From Chlamydiia bacterium (GTDB lineage: Bacteria > Chlamydiota > Chlamydiia > Chlamydiales > Simkaniaceae): a stretch of 6,910 bases of DNA. Below, piece by piece: positions 1 through 5,952 of this stretch. The notes under the pieces were generated by a model that was not told the origin of the DNA, searched no databases, and saw only the letters and a list, made by a program, of their open reading frames with translations. Location of the stretch: contig JAGROF010000058.1 in NCBI GenBank assembly GCA_020440405.1, forward strand, positions 1-6,910, read 5' to 3'. The translations under genes and the position numbers were made by a program. Numbering within the stretch: the first letter of the stretch is position 1; every line of letters begins with the position of its first letter.

Positions 1-432
1 GTAGGCAATGATTTCTGACGCGGTGATCCGTTTGCATAAGAGGGCTGCTGTCCCTTCGATTGCGCCAAAGTACACGGCTTTATGCTTTTGAATCGCCTCG
101 CGAACTTCCATTGAGCGACGTCCCTTCCCAATCATTCCTTTCAATCCCCGTTCCAAGAGAGGGGGAGTATAGGGATCCATACGGGTGGAGGTTGTGGGAC
201 CTGCTGAACCGATCGGATACCCTGGCTTCTGGGGAGTAGGGCCGACATAATAGATGGTTTCTCCTTGAGGATCGAAAGGAAGAGGATCTCCTTGAGCAAT
301 CGCATCCATAAACCGCTTGTGGGCGGCATCACGTCCAGTATAGATCTTTCCGGAAAGGAGAACATGGTCTCCCACCTTTAAAAATTGAATGACTGTATCA
401 GATAGGGGAAGGGTGATTTTTTTTCGTTCCAT
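1..432 (-). CDS. Class I fumarate hydratase, beta subunit (partial, C-terminus missing)
   Basis: This is the C-terminal-domain subunit of a two-subunit iron-sulfur fumarase, which interconverts fumarate and L-malate in the TCA cycle in the cytoplasm. The reading frame starts at an ATG (432-430) that shares one base with the alpha-subunit stop (TAATG), implying translational coupling. It runs open for 144 codons to the window edge; the family's stand-alone beta subunit is roughly 180-200 residues, so the tail is cut off. Visible landmarks are TGRDAAHKR (residues 32-40), YYVGPTP (61-67), SAGPTTSTRMD (76-86), GMIGKG (99-104) and YFGAIEGTAAL (121-131). R34, T80, T81, R84 and K103 match in spacing the substrate-binding residues known from the Leishmania class I enzyme. 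L-tartrate dehydratase beta (TtdB) is a homologous alternative that sequence alone does not fully exclude. Confidence 0.9.
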   Translation of the reverse strand, partial: MERKKITLPLSDTVIQFLKVGDHVLLSGKIYTGRDAAHKRFMDAIAQGDPLPFDPQGETIYYVGPTPQKPGYPIGSAGPTTSTRMDPYTPPLLERGLKGMIGKGRRSMEVREAIQKHKAVYFGAIEGTAALLCKRITASEIIAY

Positions 433-1271
433 TAGAGTGTTACCTCTGCCCCACGATGAGAGTGGCAATCAATGTTAATGGCAACGGGGAAGTGCGCAAT
501 ATGAGCGGGACCTAGCTCAATATGCAGGCCTAAGCATGTCGTACGTCCTCCGAATCCTGCAGGACCAATACCGAGTTTATTAATTCTGTGCAGGAGCTCT
601 TCTTCGATTTTCCTGAGTTCGGGGTTGGGGTTGGGCTTATCGAGAGGCCAGAGAAGGGCTTTTTGGGCTAAGAGAGCCGCTTGAGCAAAGGGGCCTCCCA
701 TTCCGATTCCAAGTGTCATTGGAGGACTTGCTTCAGGACCAGCATTCTTGACTGTTTCGACAATAAAATCCATGGCTCCTTCCAGACCAGCAGCGGGAGG
801 GAGAATTTGAAGGGCGCTTTTCATATCGCATCCTCCCCCTTTGACAAGGAGGGAAATTTTAAAAGTGTCTCCAGGAACCAGGTCATAATTAATGGTGGCT
901 GGGGTATTATCCTCTGTATTCTTACGCGAGATTGGGTTATCGAGAATCGACATACGCAAGAATCCTTCTTTATATCCTTGTCTCACCCCTTCGTTAAGTG
1001 CTTCGGTGAGTCTACCTTCTATCTTCACCTCTTGGCCTATTTCAACAAAGAGAACAGCGTAGCCTGTATCCTGGCAAAAGGGGAGTTTCTCGCAGCGGGC
1101 GATTTCGCTGTTTTCAATCAGCTGCGATAGAACCTCTTTCCCTATAGGGGAGGGCTCTTTTTCTTTTGCCTCTTTAAAAGCTTTAACCGTATCGCAGCGG
1201 AGGTTGCAACAGCCCTCAATACAAAGCTTTTTGACCGCATCAATAATGGTTTCTGTTTGAAGGGTTCTCAT
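432..1271 (-). CDS. Class I fumarate hydratase, alpha subunit
   Basis: This 279-residue protein is the iron-sulfur-cluster subunit of a class I fumarase, and its length is normal for a stand-alone alpha subunit. Visible landmarks are CQDTG (66-70), FLRMS with R106, KGGGCDMKS (144-152), ASPPMTLGIGMGG (181-193), GFGGRTT (239-245) and PAHIAHFPVAINIDCH (255-270). By spacing, C66, D68, R106, H257 and C269 correspond to the cluster and substrate residues of the Leishmania enzyme (C133, D135, R173, H334, C346). The middle cluster cysteine, normally in ACPP, is Ser182 here (codon AGT at 728-726). C148 occupies the GGG loop, where most relatives carry Ser or Ala. Only AGGCGG, one base before the ATG, resembles a Shine-Dalgarno; an in-frame TAA lies just upstream, so this ATG is the first possible one. 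It is followed by the overlapping beta gene. Tartrate dehydratase alpha is the main alternative. Confidence 0.9.
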   Translation of the reverse strand: MRTLQTETIIDAVKKLCIEGCCNLRCDTVKAFKEAKEKEPSPIGKEVLSQLIENSEIARCEKLPFCQDTGYAVLFVEIGQEVKIEGRLTEALNEGVRQGYKEGFLRMSILDNPISRKNTEDNTPATINYDLVPGDTFKISLLVKGGGCDMKSALQILPPAAGLEGAMDFIVETVKNAGPEASPPMTLGIGMGGPFAQAALLAQKALLWPLDKPNPNPELRKIEEELLHRINKLGIGPAGFGGRTTCLGLHIELGPAHIAHFPVAINIDCHSHRGAEVTL

Positions 1272-1324
1272 ACCGCCTTTTTAATGGGAATAAAAATTTG
1301 GTGCAAGTTAACCTTGTTTAAGTG

Positions 1325-1330
1325 TATCAT
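1325..1330 (+). promoter_or_regulatory. Possible -10 box for the 1358-2280 gene pair
   Basis: TATCAT matches five of six bases of the sigma70 -10 consensus and would start transcription about 20 bases before the ATG at 1358. I see no good -35 at the right distance: TTGGTG at 1298 would need a 21-base spacer. The 86-base divergent gap also has to hold the promoter of the fumarase operon, for which I found only weak boxes on the minus strand (TTGCAC at 1306-1301 and TAAAAA at 1283-1278). Confidence 0.3.
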
Positions 1331-1357
1331 TCTTTTTTGAAATCGAGGAGCCTCGTT

Positions 1358-1819
1358 ATGTCTTTAGATGTCCGTTTCCACAACTTTATTGATCGTCACA
1401 GTCCTTTGAAAACCCCAACTCAATATGTTGAGCGCAAAGCAAAAGAAAACCCTTTTCTTTTTAAGGGGGTCGTTGTCATGAATCATTTGTTTCGAGCCCT
1501 TTCGATGTGGGCTTTTCTAAAATTCCATAAGGCGTCGATGAATACAAAGGTGGCGTTTTGTTTTGCAGGATCCCTTGGGTATCGTCTAACCATTGAGACA
1601 AAGTGTGCTTATAAGTTTGCCCTTCCTTCTTTTGCAGGAGCGGTTGCTTTCCTGGTGGGGAAAGAGAGCCTCCCTCGCGTGATTAATGGGGCTGCTTTTA
1701 AATCGATCAAATCTTTGGGTAATGCAACCCTTAACCTCGCTCCCCTCACAGGGTATATGATTTACATCATTCTCACCACTAGCTATGATGTTGACAATCC
1801 AAGATGTGGGTGTCCCTAA
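1358..1819 (+). CDS. Hypothetical hydrophobic protein, probably membrane-associated
   Basis: I do not recognise this 153-residue protein. It has no clear signal peptide. The first 35 residues are polar and basic, followed by hydrophobic stretches near 62-77, 86-100 and 121-140, the last being the most membrane-like (APLTGYMIYIILT). It ends in a small Cys-containing tail, RCGCP. This suggests an integral or tightly associated inner-membrane protein with two or three helices. A GTG at 1322 could extend it by 12 residues. I prefer the ATG at 1358 because GAGGAG (1345-1350) sits seven bases before it. The stop is 14 bases ahead of the NTF2-like gene, whose ribosome-binding site lies in that gap, so the two probably form one operon. 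Function unknown; likely lineage-restricted. Confidence 0.75.
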   Translation: MSLDVRFHNFIDRHSPLKTPTQYVERKAKENPFLFKGVVVMNHLFRALSMWAFLKFHKASMNTKVAFCFAGSLGYRLTIETKCAYKFALPSFAGAVAFLVGKESLPRVINGAAFKSIKSLGNATLNLAPLTGYMIYIILTTSYDVDNPRCGCP

Positions 1820-1833
1820 TAGGAGAAAGTTCA

Positions 1834-2280
1834 ATGAAAAAGATGTTTTTTGTATTGTTGTTTTGTGCCGCAGCCTTTGCTCTAGATACGCAAGATGAGG
1901 TGTTGATTAAGGGGATTGTAGATCAGTATGTCGAATCTTGGAATCATCATGCGGGAAAAGGTTTTGGCTCAGGGTTTTCTAAAGATGCTGATTTTATCAA
2001 TATTTTTGGAATGACTTTTTCGGGTCGCGAAGAGATCGAGGACCGCCACGTTGAAATTCTGCAAACGTTTCTCAAGGATTCTACATTTGAAGTGACAGAC
2101 TTCAAGTTGCGCGAGGCGACGCCTGGGGTGGTCATTGCCCTTGTTTCATGGAAAGTCGATGGCCTTTTAAAGCCTGGGAAACCCAAAGAAGTGATCCATG
2201 GAGTGTTTAGCCACACATTTGTCAAAACGGGCAACAGTTGGGAAATTGTGGCGTGTCAAAATACGCTATCTAAATCATAG
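1834..2280 (+). CDS. Secreted NTF2-like protein (DUF4440 / SgcJ-EcaC type)
   Basis: This 148-residue protein begins with a typical signal peptide ([16 protein letters not shown], likely cut before LDTQDE). The mature part of about 130 residues has the order of an NTF2-fold domain: an amphipathic start ([12 protein letters not shown], 28-39), then [25 protein letters not shown] (48-72), then strands such as [13 protein letters not shown] (98-110) and [18 protein letters not shown] (127-144). The DADFIN...GREEI pattern is characteristic of the DUF4440/SgcJ-EcaC group, whose members are small ligand-binding or enzymatic domains with mostly unknown substrates. Translation starts at the ATG at 1834 behind AGGAG (1821-1825); an upstream in-frame ATG at 1804 overlaps the previous gene and lacks a binding site. 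Its stop lies 11 bases inside the end of the convergent transaldolase gene. The exact substrate cannot be read from the sequence. Confidence 0.8.
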   Translation: MKKMFFVLLFCAAAFALDTQDEVLIKGIVDQYVESWNHHAGKGFGSGFSKDADFINIFGMTFSGREEIEDRHVEILQTFLKDSTFEVTDFKLREATPGVVIALVSWKVDGLLKPGKPKEVIHGVFSHTFVKTGNSWEIVACQNTLSKS

Positions 2281-3220
2281 ATTGGATCAGCTTTTCGAGC
2301 TTCACCGTGTCTTTGGCAAAGTTCCGGATTCCTTCGGCTAGCTTTTCTGTGGCCATGGCTTCTTCATTGAGGAGCCAACGGAAGGTTTTTTCATCGACGT
2401 TGATTTTTTCCATATCCATTTTAGCTGCTTTATCGGCGCAGAGCTTTTTAGGAACTGCTCCTTCGGAGTCGGTGAGCTCTTTGAGAAGCTTTGGAGCAAT
2501 CGTCAGAAGGTCTGACCCAGCAAGCTCAAGGACTTCGTCTACGTTGCGGAAAGAGGCCCCCATGATTTGAGTTTTGTACCCAAACTTTTTGTAGTAGCTG
2601 AAGATGTTTGTGACAGAAACCACTCCCGGATCTTCATCGGGAGGATAGGACTCTTTTCCTTCTGCTTTTTTATACCAGTCAAGAATCCGACCCACAAAGG
2701 GAGAGATGAGGGTGGCTCCAGCTTCTGCACAGGCAATCGCCTGAGCTAGGCTGAACATGAGGGTCATATTGCAGTGGATGCCCTCTTTTTCAAGCTGAGA
2801 CGCGGCCAAAACGCCTTCCCATGTAGAGGCAAGCTTGATTAGGACCCGCTCTTTTTCAATTCCGGCTTCTTTGTAAAGATCGATATATTGATGGGCTTTG
2901 TTGATGCTTCCTTCCACATCAAAGGAAAGGCGGGCATCGACCTCTGTCGAGACACGTCCTGGAATATGCTTTAAAATTTCTGTTCCAAAATTGACAAAAA
3001 CCTTGGTGATGATGAGCTCAAGAGGGTTTTGCCCTCCTTTAGACTTTCCGTACTGAATTGCATCATCGATTAAAGGTTTATACTCTTCAATTTCAGAAGC
3101 TTTTAAGATTAAAGAGGGGTTTGTTGTAGCGTAAGTTGGATGGTACTTTTTGATCTCATCAATTTCTCCCGTGTCTGCGACAATGATCGTGTGCTCTTTT
3201 AATCCTTCAAACTTATTCAT
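2270..3220 (-). CDS. tal: Transaldolase (class 1, TalA/TalB type)
   Basis: This is a 316-residue cytoplasmic enzyme of the non-oxidative pentose phosphate pathway. It transfers a dihydroxyacetone unit between sedoheptulose-7-phosphate and glyceraldehyde-3-phosphate to give erythrose-4-phosphate and fructose-6-phosphate. Its length matches the roughly 317-residue E. coli TalB. The catalytic set is visible: D16 (VADTGEI), N34 (TTNPS), E93 (STEVDAR), Schiff-base lysine K129 ([12 protein letters not shown]), T153 (NMTLMF), and S173, F175 and R178 in [11 protein letters not shown]. Phe175 at the position that is Tyr in fructose-6-phosphate aldolases favours true transaldolase activity. An AAGGA ribosome-binding site (3232-3228) lies seven bases before the ATG. 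The gene follows the lipoprotein gene by 41 bases and has its own likely promoter; its last 11 bases overlap the convergent NTF2-like gene. Confidence 0.96.
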   Translation of the reverse strand: MNKFEGLKEHTIIVADTGEIDEIKKYHPTYATTNPSLILKASEIEEYKPLIDDAIQYGKSKGGQNPLELIITKVFVNFGTEILKHIPGRVSTEVDARLSFDVEGSINKAHQYIDLYKEAGIEKERVLIKLASTWEGVLAASQLEKEGIHCNMTLMFSLAQAIACAEAGATLISPFVGRILDWYKKAEGKESYPPDEDPGVVSVTNIFSYYKKFGYKTQIMGASFRNVDEVLELAGSDLLTIAPKLLKELTDSEGAVPKKLCADKAAKMDMEKINVDEKTFRWLLNEEAMATEKLAEGIRNFAKDTVKLEKLIQSMI

Positions 3221-3247
3221 AGGAAAATCCTTGGGTATTTTTTTCTA

Positions 3248-3275
3248 CTTATATCAAAAAGTTAATAAAGTTCAA
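3248..3275 (-). promoter_or_regulatory. Likely sigma70-type promoter of tal
   Basis: On the minus strand, TTGAAC (3275-3270) and TATAAG (3253-3248) are separated by 16 bases. They match four and five of six consensus bases. Transcription would start near 3241, giving a leader of about 20 bases that contains the AAGGA site. The -35 box lies in the last codons of the lipoprotein gene, so tal can be expressed independently of the upstream cassette, although read-through is also possible because no terminator is visible. Confidence 0.5.
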
Positions 3276-3759
3276 AATGGATCATATTTTGAGGTTGGAT
3301 GCGGCTAGGATTTCGGAGGAGAGCATCGTAGTGGCGACGGAAGTTTGAAGCATCGAGTATTTCAGTGAAATGGCCTGAAATGAGGGTCACTGAGGGTTTG
3401 AGCTCAAGGGTTTGGAGGAGATAGTCAAGGCATGTATCAGTTAGATGAGCACGCATTCCTCCTTCCATGAGAGGAATCACAAAGGTTTGAGAGGCACTTG
3501 CTGTCGAAATGGTGAGGGTTGTGGCGTGAGAATCTTCTTCATACGCGGGGAGCTCAAAGGCATGAACGTTGATATAACCATGGATTTCTTTTCCTATGCG
3601 TGTCAGCTCGAGCTCAAGCCCATCACTGACAGATGTTGTAGGGTGGGTAAGCTTAGCCATATCATACTGTCTGTTTCCATTTTGGATCGCGGTGTGATGC
3701 CATCCATCCCGGTGACAGCTGACCAAAAAAAAGAGAAGAAGGAGAGGCAAGAGTCTCAT
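3262..3759 (-). CDS. Predicted lipoprotein of unknown function
   Basis: This 165-residue protein starts with a lipoprotein signal peptide (MRLLPLLLLFFLVSC). The lipobox is LVSC, giving lipidated Cys15 after cleavage. Residue +2 is His, so under the E. coli rule it would not be held in the inner membrane and may go to the outer membrane. The mature domain has many alternating beta-like segments (LELELTRIGKEIHGYINVHAF, TTLTISTASASQTFVIPL, SVTLISGHF) and ends in FELY, suggesting a small beta-sandwich; I do not recognise the family. Its ATG forms a four-base ATGA overlap with the stop of the preceding small membrane-protein gene, so it is the last translationally coupled member of the four-gene envelope cassette. 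Confidence 0.75.
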   Translation of the reverse strand: MRLLPLLLLFFLVSCHRDGWHHTAIQNGNRQYDMAKLTHPTTSVSDGLELELTRIGKEIHGYINVHAFELPAYEEDSHATTLTISTASASQTFVIPLMEGGMRAHLTDTCLDYLLQTLELKPSVTLISGHFTEILDASNFRRHYDALLRNPSRIQPQNMIHFELY

Positions 3760-4028
3760 GTCGACGAATCGTCTCGAAATTCACGAGGTTTAATGTGCTT
3801 TCCTGTATCTGAACCACTGACGAGAAGGCCAATTGTAATCGCAGCAATCGTTCCGATTATAGCGACAGCCGCTTTTTTTGATTGAGAGGTTTCTTGTTTT
3901 TCTGTCCGCTCTCGGAAGGGGGCGTCAGGAATTTCTAAAGGGGGCGTGGAAAGATCTGGGGGAGGAAGACTGTCCTGTGCAAGAAGAGGGGTCGTTAGAG
4001 CAGCTAAAACCAAAAGGGCTTTTTTCAT
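3756..4028 (-). CDS. Small signal-peptide / single-TM protein with Pro-rich segment
   Basis: This 90-residue protein has three parts. First is a signal peptide (MKKALLVLAALTTPLLAQ). Next comes a short Pro- and acid-rich exported stretch (DSLPPPDLSTPPLEIPDAP, 19-37) with a charged linker. Last is one membrane helix at about 53-71 (AAVAIIGTIAAITIGLLVS) followed by a polar C-terminal tail of 19 residues. The predicted topology is type I, with the N-terminus outside and the tail in the cytoplasm. The frame extends upstream to 4088, but I choose the ATG at 4028: it begins the signal peptide, forms an ATGA overlap with the preceding gene and has GGAG about eight bases upstream. It shares this architecture, but no clear sequence similarity, with the first gene of the cassette (4738-5028). 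Family not recognised. Confidence 0.72.
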   Translation of the reverse strand: MKKALLVLAALTTPLLAQDSLPPPDLSTPPLEIPDAPFRERTEKQETSQSKKAAVAIIGTIAAITIGLLVSGSDTGKHIKPREFRDDSST

Positions 4029-4741
4029 GATTCGTTCTCCATAAGTAGTGTTTCTTGAATGTGTTTCAGAGCGAGAAATTGCCAGCACTTCCCTTCAGAT
4101 GCTAGCGCTTTTTCAACATAATTCACAAGGGGTTTCCATTGATTTGTTTGAAAGAAAGATGAGGCAAAGAGCGTTTCAGGGGCTTCTTTGGAAGAACCGC
4201 AGAGCTTATGCCAACATTTTGTAAGAGCTTCGATTTTCTTTTGCAGTTTTGCATCGTGGCAAGACTCGACTAATGAGGGAGTTACGCGCAGGGATTTGAA
4301 GGTTTTTAAATAGTCTTCATGGACATTTAAAAACTCCTTCCGAAGACACGCTCCCGTTTGAATCAGTGCATAGCCGTCATGAAGGACAAAAGCCTGGAGG
4401 AGGCGAATATCGCCCCACTGGCTTTTTTGATCGATTTGAAAGAGATGACCTGTTCCAACAGCAGTTTCAAATGTCCCTAGCTTTTGAAAGGTCTTGCCAT
4501 GGTAAATTTTTTCCAAAGCATGCGTATAATCTTCAACGGTGGCATTACCCACTTTCTCGGTGGAAAGAGTGAGAGAAGGTGTGAACATTTTTTTCTTGGA
4601 GGCAATGAACGTTACCTTAATCCCTTTTTCATACTTTGAGGGATCAGAAATGAGCCAATGACTAGGAGGGTCAATCAGGGTAAAAAATGGCTCAGTTGCA
4701 ATCAGGGAAAGGGGGAGAAGAATAAGCGTTAGCCATTTCAT
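4025..4741 (-). CDS. Exported protein with possible PsbP/DcrB-like domain
   Basis: This 238-residue protein carries a short signal peptide (MKWLTLILLPLSLIA, cut near residues 15-16) and no further membrane helix, so it is probably periplasmic. Residues 17-153 follow a pattern reminiscent of the Mog1/PsbP/DcrB fold: an N-terminal strand segment with PPSHW, PSLTLSTEK, a helix VEDYTHALEKIYHGKTF, then FETAVGTGHLFQID, RLLQAFVLHDGYALIQTGA, and the terminal helix DYLKTFKSLRV. This fold assignment is a pattern-based guess. Residues 154-238 look helical and contain four of the five cysteines (C161, C176, C181, C219; the fifth is C132), which could form disulfides outside the cytoplasm. Both ends are ATGA overlaps with neighbours, so its synthesis is coupled to the two small membrane proteins flanking it. 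Function unknown. Confidence 0.75.
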   Translation of the reverse strand: MKWLTLILLPLSLIATEPFFTLIDPPSHWLISDPSKYEKGIKVTFIASKKKMFTPSLTLSTEKVGNATVEDYTHALEKIYHGKTFQKLGTFETAVGTGHLFQIDQKSQWGDIRLLQAFVLHDGYALIQTGACLRKEFLNVHEDYLKTFKSLRVTPSLVESCHDAKLQKKIEALTKCWHKLCGSSKEAPETLFASSFFQTNQWKPLVNYVEKALASEGKCWQFLALKHIQETLLMENES

Positions 4742-5028
4742 GAGGAAGAGGAAGAATTTGAGTTACTATTGCTATGGGGAGCGGCACTTTGATGAATCAC
4801 CCCAGCAACGATGGCGATGGCAATGGCTAAGCCGAGTCCCCATCCGATCATAGAGGCACTAATCGTTGAGTGGGAAGCTTTTGAAGCCCCATATCCTAAG
4901 GGTTCACACTTCTCATACCCAGCATTGGTATCATACTCACATTCAGAGAAGGCTTCGTCATTGGCATAAACAGGGGCGTTGAATATGACAATAGCGAGAG
5001 CTATGAAGACCGTAAAGACTCTTTTCAT
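4738..5028 (-). CDS. Small signal-peptide / single-TM protein with Ser/Asn-rich tail
   Basis: This 96-residue protein has a signal peptide (MKRVFTVFIALAIVIFNAPVYA). A short exported region follows with two cysteines eleven residues apart (C30, C41), which could form a disulfide. There is one glycine-rich membrane helix at about 60-79 (MIGWGLGLAIAIAIVAGVI), then a low-complexity cytoplasmic tail SNSNSNSSSSS. A GTG at 5040 would add four residues (MSSV). I prefer the ATG at 5028, which starts directly with the basic MKR of the signal peptide; both starts have only weak ribosome-binding sequences. It opens the four-gene overlapping cassette and lies 66 bases after the glycosyltransferase stop. 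An AATAAT at 5046-5041 could be a -10 box, but no -35 accompanies it. Family not recognised. Confidence 0.72.
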   Translation of the reverse strand: MKRVFTVFIALAIVIFNAPVYANDEAFSECEYDTNAGYEKCEPLGYGASKASHSTISASMIGWGLGLAIAIAIVAGVIHQSAAPHSNSNSNSSSSS

Positions 5029-5094
5029 TACCGAACTCACATTATTTAAGACTACTAATATTGCCGAAAAGATTCTTTATCGCCAAGTGTTTTT

Positions 5095-5916
5095 TTATAG
5101 ATGTTTGACAAAATGTTCCATTGAATGATCTTCAACAGCATTGAACATGTCAATGAAAGGGGGGCCTGAGATAGTGTCAAAGTTTCTCTTTTGATAAAAA
5201 TCTTTTTCTGTGCCGAACCAATAGTGGTGCACTCGGCAGACTTCTTTAGGAAGGGTTTTCTTAGCGTATCCTTTATGAAGCTTTTTAGCTTCATGGACTA
5301 AGCATCTCCTGACAGCTTTAGGTTGGTGGAGGCACTTGACCTGTGCATTCCAAGGGTGGTCTTCTGTAGCCCGATGGATCAGCTTTTCTGTGAGCTTTTC
5401 TCCTTCTTTTAATGCATAGACCCCAGAAGTTCCAAAGACTTTCCAGTGGATCTGGAGACTTCCTGTCTTCTCTTTCTTTTCTGTATCAAGAAGAGCAAAA
5501 AAAGCTTTTGGAGACATGTTTGGGACCAAATATTCGTCGATGTCGATGATTGCAATCCACTCTGCAACCCCTTTTGCTCGCTGGATACAATCTTGATAAG
5601 CCCCTAGTTGATAAGGGACAAATGTAAATTCTCCAAAGCCGTGAATGGCATGCGCTTCCGTTGATTCCCAGTCAATCAGTGTGACGATCCCTTGATCCAC
5701 ATAGGGTTTTAAGATGTCTTGGTAGCTATCTGTGCTCTCGTTATTGTAGAGGAAGAAGTGGGTTACCCCTAACTGGATATGATGGTCGATCCATTCCTTC
5801 AAATAGGGGGCTTCGTTTCGGAAGATTGATCCCACTGCCAGCTTGTGAGACTTCTTCTGAAAGAGGGGTCCAAGGGCTAGAATGAGGGGAAGTGTAAGCC
5901 ACCATAATTTTTTCAT
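5095..5916 (-). CDS. Membrane-anchored glycosyltransferase, GT92/GT2-like (DUF23)
   Basis: This 273-residue protein begins with a basic and hydrophobic segment (MKKLWWLTLPLILALGPLF) that looks like an uncleaved signal anchor or signal peptide. The catalytic domain follows: KLAVGSIFRNEAPYLKEWIDHH (25-46), FFLYNNESTD (54-63), LGAYQDCIQ (104-112), WIAIIDIDEYLVP (120-132) and HHYWFGTEKDF (220-230). RNE...EW.. H, YNN.S.D and the acidic DID(E) motif (D125, D127), which would bind the metal and nucleotide-sugar diphosphate, are typical of the GT92/DUF23 group with a GT-A fold. The acceptor and sugar cannot be inferred. The catalytic side may be periplasmic if the N-terminus is cleaved or translocated, which would be unusual for a nucleotide-sugar enzyme; a cytoplasmic domain anchored by the N-terminal helix is more likely. 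It precedes the exported-protein cassette on the same strand. No good ribosome-binding site precedes the ATG. Confidence 0.85.
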   Translation of the reverse strand: MKKLWWLTLPLILALGPLFQKKSHKLAVGSIFRNEAPYLKEWIDHHIQLGVTHFFLYNNESTDSYQDILKPYVDQGIVTLIDWESTEAHAIHGFGEFTFVPYQLGAYQDCIQRAKGVAEWIAIIDIDEYLVPNMSPKAFFALLDTEKKEKTGSLQIHWKVFGTSGVYALKEGEKLTEKLIHRATEDHPWNAQVKCLHQPKAVRRCLVHEAKKLHKGYAKKTLPKEVCRVHHYWFGTEKDFYQKRNFDTISGPPFIDMFNAVEDHSMEHFVKHL

Positions 5917-5922
5917 GACACC

Positions 5923-5952
5923 ATCATAAAGAAATTAACAATTCTCTTCCAA
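5923..5952 (-). promoter_or_regulatory. Possible promoter of the glycosyltransferase gene
   Basis: On the minus strand, TTGGAA (5952-5947) and TATGAT (5928-5923) are 18 bases apart, with four and five of six consensus matches. The expected start point falls at or next to the A of the ATG at 5916, so the transcript could be leaderless, in line with the missing Shine-Dalgarno. The spacer contains one arm of the inverted repeat at 5935-5962, which would let a bound regulator block this promoter. Confidence 0.35.

Noticed and set aside
141..365. Minus-strand frame within the beta-subunit gene
   Set aside because: It is a frame-shifted reading of the fumarase beta gene; the correct frame shows the GRDAAHKR and GPTTSTRMD motifs.
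681..1130. Open plus-strand frame of about 149 codons opposite the fumarase alpha gene
   Set aside because: It lies entirely antisense to a gene with clear family motifs, has no recognisable domain and no ribosome-binding site; treated as a chance frame.
3445..3885. Plus-strand open frame of about 146 codons across two cassette genes
   Set aside because: It is antisense to the lipoprotein and small TM gene, which have signal peptides and coupled starts; the plus-strand product has no coherent features.
4738..5040. GTG start at 5040 for the first cassette gene
   Set aside because: It would add MSSV before the basic MKR signal-peptide start and has no ribosome-binding site; the ATG at 5028 fits better.
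5055..5294. Minus-strand frame overlapping the 3' end of the glycosyltransferase, extending into the intergenic gap
   Set aside because: It is in another frame of the glycosyltransferase, starts inside it and shows no domain or ribosome-binding site.
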